A DNA stretch of 25,919 nt from a virus: IMG/VR virus record IMGVR_UViG_3300030943_001863, positions 1-25,919 of that record. One strand, written 5' to 3'. Below are positions 22,179-25,919 of the stretch, in pieces; position 1 is the stretch's first letter; every line of letters starts with the position of its first letter. The notes under the pieces are model-generated. The model worked only from the letters and a program-made list of their open reading frames with translations. It made no database searches and was not told where the DNA came from. The position numbers and the translations under genes are program-made.

Positions 22179-22852
22179 ATATAGATTTCCCAAAACTTAT
22201 AAAGCTGCTTTTGCCCACGTTTATGCGTGCCGGGCTAACGGAACTGGTTGAGGCTATTGCCTCACCACTCACCTCGCTGTACACCGATTTTCAACTTTGG
22301 CAAATAGACATACGGTTACAAGCTGCTATGACGGCTCAGGTAATGTATATGGAAACCATACTCAATTACCGGCTGCTGAATAGTTTTATTCGCACGATAT
22401 ATATTACCGATGGCGATGGCGTTACTGTTGACTTTATTGTCAACGTTCCGTCAGGTGTGGAGGTCGATAATTACCGGCTTATTGCTTTAGTAGAGAAATA
22501 CAAAGCATCGGGAAAACGCTATTCAATTGGTCAATCGGCTTTGACGTATGAGGTTTTGTGGACTGATGCGGTTTGTGAGCTTATATCAGCCGATAAGATA
22601 ATCAATATGCTTACAGCCGATAGGGATATGGGTATTCATATATTCGTAGTTTCTGAATTCGTTGTAACAACTGAGATATCCGTTGATATTCAAGTTACTT
22701 ACAATGGTGGTCTTACATCTATTGAAACTGTAACTATACCTTTAGGAAGCAATACGTCCAATATAATTGATAAAAATAATGTTAGTTCAGTTATGACAAT
22801 CGCTTCTAATCCGGCATTCGATGACACATATATTTATGACACATTTACATAA
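22175..22852 (+). CDS. tail protein, Mu gp48-position (P2 gpI-like)
   Basis: This 225-residue protein follows the J-like gene, like Mu gp48 and P2 gpI, which attach fibres to the baseplate. MNIDFPKLIKLLLPTFMRAG is a leucine-rich opening, then ASPLTSLYTDFQLWQIDIRLQ and beta-rich C-terminal strands from about 150. ATG 22175 lies in ATGA overlap with the prior stop; the earlier ATG 22127 would overlap 52 bases of the J gene and is unlikely. Assignment is positional. Confidence 0.65.
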   Translation: MNIDFPKLIKLLLPTFMRAGLTELVEAIASPLTSLYTDFQLWQIDIRLQAAMTAQVMYMETILNYRLLNSFIRTIYITDGDGVTVDFIVNVPSGVEVDNYRLIALVEKYKASGKRYSIGQSALTYEVLWTDAVCELISADKIINMLTADRDMGIHIFVVSEFVVTTEISVDIQVTYNGGLTSIETVTIPLGSNTSNIIDKNNVSSVMTIASNPAFDDTYIYDTFT

Positions 22853-22854
22853 TT

Positions 22855-23154
22855 ATGGCATATAAAAACAATGGCTATCAGCGAGCTACAACGCTGACAA
22901 TAAAGGTATATAATGATGGTGAATTACAATCAACCAACGTGCTACCACTTATGTCGGCATTCACGCAGAATGGTGTGCCATTTGCCACTGTAGATGCTAC
23001 TCAGATAGCACAAATGTCAACGGCAGATTACAATACCCGCGTTGCTGCGTATGCTGCCTATGTGCAGGCTAATTATCAAAGTCAATATCCCGGGCTAACA
23101 GTGTCGTCTACCAGTTCCAGAGTTTATAACACAACGGCTTGTCCGTTACCATAA
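22855..23154 (+). CDS. small protein of the fibre region
   Basis: This 99-residue protein is Ala/Tyr/Asn/Thr-rich without a clear family. NNGYQRATTLTIKVYNDGE looks like a short beta segment, and TADYNTRVAAYAAYVQANYQSQ a helix. It follows the gp48-like gene by two bases and precedes the repeat fibre, so it is probably a fibre adaptor or minor tail protein. No function can be read. Confidence 0.6.
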   Translation: MAYKNNGYQRATTLTIKVYNDGELQSTNVLPLMSAFTQNGVPFATVDATQIAQMSTADYNTRVAAYAAYVQANYQSQYPGLTVSSTSSRVYNTTACPLP

Positions 23155-23166
23155 AATGATAGAACT

Positions 23167-23937
23167 ATGAGTTTAATAAGCATTGCCCGAGATTTGTGGC
23201 TAGTTATCCGTAATGAGCAGACCAAGAATGCTAACACAGCAATACGCGTTGGTGATGCTGCTGCTGCGATTTTAGACGCTATTGAGGCACTGCCAACTCC
23301 AGTTGATGGCGTAACTCCTCATATTGGCGAAAATGGTAACTGGTTTATTGGTGATACTGATACGACAATTAAAGCTGCCGGAACTAATGGTGATGATGGT
23401 GTAACACCTCATATTGGCGAAAATGGCAATTGGTTTATTGGTGCAACTGATACTACTGTGAAAGCTGTCGGTACAAATGGTGATGATGGTATAAGCCCTC
23501 ATATTGGTGGAAATGGTAACTGGTATATTGGTGATACTGATACAACAATTAAAGCCGCCGGAACTAACGGCAATGACGGTGTAAGCCCTCATATTGGCGG
23601 TAATGGTAACTGGTTTATTGGTGCAACTGATACGACAATTAAAGCTGCCGGTACAAACGGTAACGACGGCACTTCCGTCCCCGTAAACCTATCTATTTTC
23701 AAGCCGGATGCAAACGCACTGGCTCTACCTGTCGGGTTCAAATGGATAAATAACATAACCGTTACAAGCGTACAGTTAATGACCAACTGTTCGGGGATAT
23801 CAGTAACTATTGGTGCAACTACTTACAACCAAACAACGCTTATAGGTGTAACACTTCCCGCAGGAACTCAGATGGTAATTAATGACCTTACAATTGTAGC
23901 CGGACAAAATAACGCTAACGCAATAATAATATTTTAG
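23167..23937 (+). CDS. tail fibre-like protein with four 30-residue repeats
   Basis: This 256-residue protein has a helical N-terminus (1-46), then four near-identical 30-residue repeats (47-166) of the form D-G-(V/I)-(T/S)-P-H-I-G-x-N-G-N-W-(F/Y)-I-G-(D/A)-T-D-T-T. They resemble the NGNW-x-IG-x-TDT units found in Bacteroides surface and fibre proteins next to collagen-like segments. A beta-rich C-terminal domain (TSVPVNLS onward) ends in IIIF. The repeats probably form a thin trimeric stalk between baseplate and receptor-binding tip. Confidence 0.75.
   Translation: MSLISIARDLWLVIRNEQTKNANTAIRVGDAAAAILDAIEALPTPVDGVTPHIGENGNWFIGDTDTTIKAAGTNGDDGVTPHIGENGNWFIGATDTTVKAVGTNGDDGISPHIGGNGNWYIGDTDTTIKAAGTNGNDGVSPHIGGNGNWFIGATDTTIKAAGTNGNDGTSVPVNLSIFKPDANALALPVGFKWINNITVTSVQLMTNCSGISVTIGATTYNQTTLIGVTLPAGTQMVINDLTIVAGQNNANAIIIF
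23305..23664 (+). repeat. four 90-bp in-frame tandem repeats
   Basis: Units begin at 23305, 23395, 23485 and 23575, each encoding 30 residues. Units 1 and 3 carry GDTDTTIKAAGTNG, and units 2 and 4 GATDTT; thus there is a 180-bp higher-order pattern. Recombination between copies would lengthen or shorten the fibre stalk in steps of 30 residues without frameshift. Confidence 0.93.
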
Positions 23938-23940
23938 ATT

Positions 23941-24204
23941 ATGAAAATAGCTGACAACATAGATTTTGACGAAAGCAAGAACCTCTCTGAGCAAACTAAA
24001 GAATTTCAATCGTGGTACAATGAGAATGTAAACACGCTTATTAACGATACGTTGAAACCTGATTTTTTGGACGAATATAAACGCCCAAAAAGTTATACGG
24101 TGACTGTTGATTCGTTTTCAATCACTATTTACCCGCTTTATATTTACCAAGATCAATCTAATTGGGCTTGCCGTGATTTTCAATTGACTATTAAAAACGC
24201 TTAA
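23941..24204 (+). CDS. small hypothetical protein of the fibre region
   Basis: This 87-residue acidic protein is mainly helical at first (ESKNLSEQTKEFQSWYNENVNTLI), then has strands (KSYTVTVDSFSITIYPLYIY). I do not recognise it. It is in tight array between two fibre genes (3-base and 2-base gaps), so a chaperone or minor fibre component is likely. Nothing in it points to a catalytic role. Confidence 0.6.
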   Translation: MKIADNIDFDESKNLSEQTKEFQSWYNENVNTLINDTLKPDFLDEYKRPKSYTVTVDSFSITIYPLYIYQDQSNWACRDFQLTIKNA

Positions 24205-24206
24205 CC

Positions 24207-25919
24207 ATGCCAAATTATTTCAAAACCCGCTTTTTGCCCAATCCCGACGGCACGGATAGTGCTACCGCCTTGACTAATTCTAACACGGCATTCGTACACA
24301 CGTACATAGGTGATGATTTAACTGGTGATGGTACTCGGGAGTTTCCGTTCCGGTCTGTGTATAAAGCTAATCAGAAAAGCGGTGTAAGTTATATTGTGTT
24401 TAGAGGGGTTATTAATGAGTTCGTGAATTTAGACCAATATAAGCCGTTGATAGGAGACGACGTTAATCAGAATGTAATTACATCCAATTACACTACAGCT
24501 CTTGGTAAAATATATAAATTAACCATTGATAAAATCCCGGATAATAGACCTTTCATTTACGGTTGTACGGTCAATAATACTAGCTATCAATATGATATTA
24601 TCGGTGTAATTAGGTCATTAGTAGGTTTTTTAGCGTTTAATACATGGTCGGCTGGCGGGGATGATACAGCAAATAATGTAACAACAAATATACTGACCGT
24701 CCTTAATATCGACTATACTTATGGAGTAAAAAATTCAATAATTAGACAGGAATTAAGAGTATTGACTAATAAAATTCCTAATATATCGTATTGTGTGCTA
24801 TTATCTACTTGTATTTTCAAATTAAACGGAGCAGTATTAGATCAACCTTCTTGGACTAATGATTCAAAGGCTAATGTACAACTATTACGTGTCGCATATT
24901 TAGCTACTGGAATGAGCCAAGCGAATGTAGATTTATTATTCCTAAAAGATTCATTTGGTAATGAAACCTGCCGTATAATCAAAGAAGAACGAAATGGTGG
25001 TACATCTGCTAATATTTTCAACCGTTACGATGGCAGTGGCAATGTATTGGATTATTCGCTTAATACAGATTCGCTAAACGAAGCTCTGTATGCGAGTGAT
25101 ACAGGCAGTTATGTTGGTTGCTTCAAGCCCGCTTCCGCTATTAGCTCTGTAGGCAATACGCTCACCTCTCCTGTAAATGTACTAACGGATGGAAGTGAAG
25201 GCGTTGCAGGTACTTTATTGCTGAATACGGCTGATGTTCTATCATTCGCAACTGGTCAATCTCAAATCTGGAATAGAGTTAAAAGCACAAGTACAATAGT
25301 TATTCCAAACGGAATAAAATTCAATGGCATTCAGTCGTTATCGACCGATGGAAGCCCATTCGGTTATTACTTCGGAAAGTTTCAAAACTTAATGGATGCC
25401 ACAGGCTTAACGCCTGCTGATGCGCTAGAAGCTAACACTATCTATAAGGTTCATAACCTGACAAGAACTATTTACGAATCGGCAATATATAACGGAAATC
25501 AGTATTTACCTGACTATTTCTTTAAAACAGGTACAACGCCATTAGCTTTTACGCTATTAAATAGCGATTCAGGTACGGTGGTTAAAAAGGTACTAACTAC
25601 ACCGCTCGAAAGCATTGAGATTATACCTTACGATGATGAAACAACACCATCAACCACGTTTCCTAAGTTCTCGTGCCCGATGTTTGGTAATTGTATGATG
25701 TTGTTTCACAAAATCGGTGCTAACATAGATTTGCCAGTACTTTTTAGCGAAGTAACTAATGACAAGATAGCTTATTACGATGGTTGGGCTGTTACAAACG
25801 CAGATCAGGAGTTTGTAACGTTAGCTGCCGACACTACTAATTACTACTATGCGCTACCTGTATTGAAATATCTGAGAGTAGAGATTAACGGACACTTTAA
25901 CGCTGATTACGACCAATAA
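24207..25919 (+). CDS. tail fibre or tailspike, beta-helix-like
   Basis: This 570-residue protein ends with the window at TAA. The N-terminus has DLTGDGTREFPFRSVYKANQ (37-56) followed by short strands (SYIVFRGVINEFV), the G-x-G-(T/S)-x-x-x-P-F-x-(S/T) opening typical of parallel beta-helix surface proteins and phage depolymerases. The middle part has regular short Asn-turns (for example NSYTN-like loops), and the C-terminus is mixed beta. It may bind or cleave host polysaccharide; no catalytic residues can be assigned. Its end lacks a DGR variable-repeat pattern (C-type-lectin WG...R core), so it is probably not the DGR target. Confidence 0.65.
   Translation: MPNYFKTRFLPNPDGTDSATALTNSNTAFVHTYIGDDLTGDGTREFPFRSVYKANQKSGVSYIVFRGVINEFVNLDQYKPLIGDDVNQNVITSNYTTALGKIYKLTIDKIPDNRPFIYGCTVNNTSYQYDIIGVIRSLVGFLAFNTWSAGGDDTANNVTTNILTVLNIDYTYGVKNSIIRQELRVLTNKIPNISYCVLLSTCIFKLNGAVLDQPSWTNDSKANVQLLRVAYLATGMSQANVDLLFLKDSFGNETCRIIKEERNGGTSANIFNRYDGSGNVLDYSLNTDSLNEALYASDTGSYVGCFKPASAISSVGNTLTSPVNVLTDGSEGVAGTLLLNTADVLSFATGQSQIWNRVKSTSTIVIPNGIKFNGIQSLSTDGSPFGYYFGKFQNLMDATGLTPADALEANTIYKVHNLTRTIYESAIYNGNQYLPDYFFKTGTTPLAFTLLNSDSGTVVKKVLTTPLESIEIIPYDDETTPSTTFPKFSCPMFGNCMMLFHKIGANIDLPVLFSEVTNDKIAYYDGWAVTNADQEFVTLAADTTNYYYALPVLKYLRVEINGHFNADYDQ

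Noticed and set aside
23305-23664. CRISPR-like array
   Set aside because: The 90-bp units are contiguous and protein-coding with no spacers, so they are in-frame tandem repeats.
24207-25919. Last fibre gene as target of the DGR
   Set aside because: Its C-terminus lacks the C-type-lectin variable repeat pattern (W-G and Arg-rich core with AAC-derived codons), and no matching template repeat was seen near the RT.

Overview
This window is most of the structural half of a Mu-like contractile-tailed phage or prophage that carries part of a diversity-generating retroelement (DGR). The host is probably a Bacteroidota bacterium, most likely Bacteroidales. The evidence is AT-rich DNA, a promoter matching the Bacteroidota -7 consensus TAnnTTTG, A-rich leaders in place of strong Shine-Dalgarno sites, and protein families I know from Bacteroides prophages (DUF935 portal, DUF1320, LysM-containing baseplate proteins). 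The set resembles Bacteroides transposable DGR phages of the Hankyphage type. That comparison is from memory, and no transposase lies in the window.

Layout. (1) 1-2904, plus strand: a DGR-type reverse transcriptase, a small DGR-associated protein with no normal start codon, and accessory genes (an ASCH-like protein, two unnamed conserved proteins, a small CxxC zinc protein). The template repeat, Avd and variable target gene are not here and should lie left of base 1. (2) 2882-3449: a secreted protein with its own promoter, closed by a perfect bidirectional terminator; it looks like a lysogenic-conversion (moron) gene. (3) 3448-9458, minus strand: the packaging and portal block, read in the order TerS, small ORF, TerL, gp36-like, portal, MuF-like head protein, gpG-like. 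(4) 9459-9649: a divergent control region with a 21-bp perfect inverted repeat. (5) 9650-25919, plus strand: protease/scaffold, major capsid, connector, lysis genes (lysozyme, holin, one-gene u-spanin), sheath, tube, frameshifted tail chaperones, tape measure, baseplate, and fibre genes.

The Mu gene order is preserved, but the TerS-to-gpG part is flipped relative to the rest. The two late arms leave the 9.5-kb control region in opposite directions. Each inverted-repeat arm lies exactly 20 bp from a TTTG on its own side, which suggests two mirror-image late promoters under a shared activator.

The strongest new observation is at the portal/MuF junction. The MuF-like reading frame has no ATG, GTG or TTG where it begins. 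The portal gene ends in a T TTT TTC slippery heptamer, then six bases containing its stop codon, then a two-tier stem-loop with a perfect 15-bp inner stem. This is a classical -1 programmed frameshift layout and would yield an ~860-residue portal-MuF fusion. The MuF protein also ends in a domain resembling a CdiA-type PD-(D/E)xK nuclease, so the fusion could put a toxin-like nuclease on the portal. A second -1 site (A AAA AAC) links the two tail chaperone frames.

Family names and motif calls come from reading the translations without any database search.
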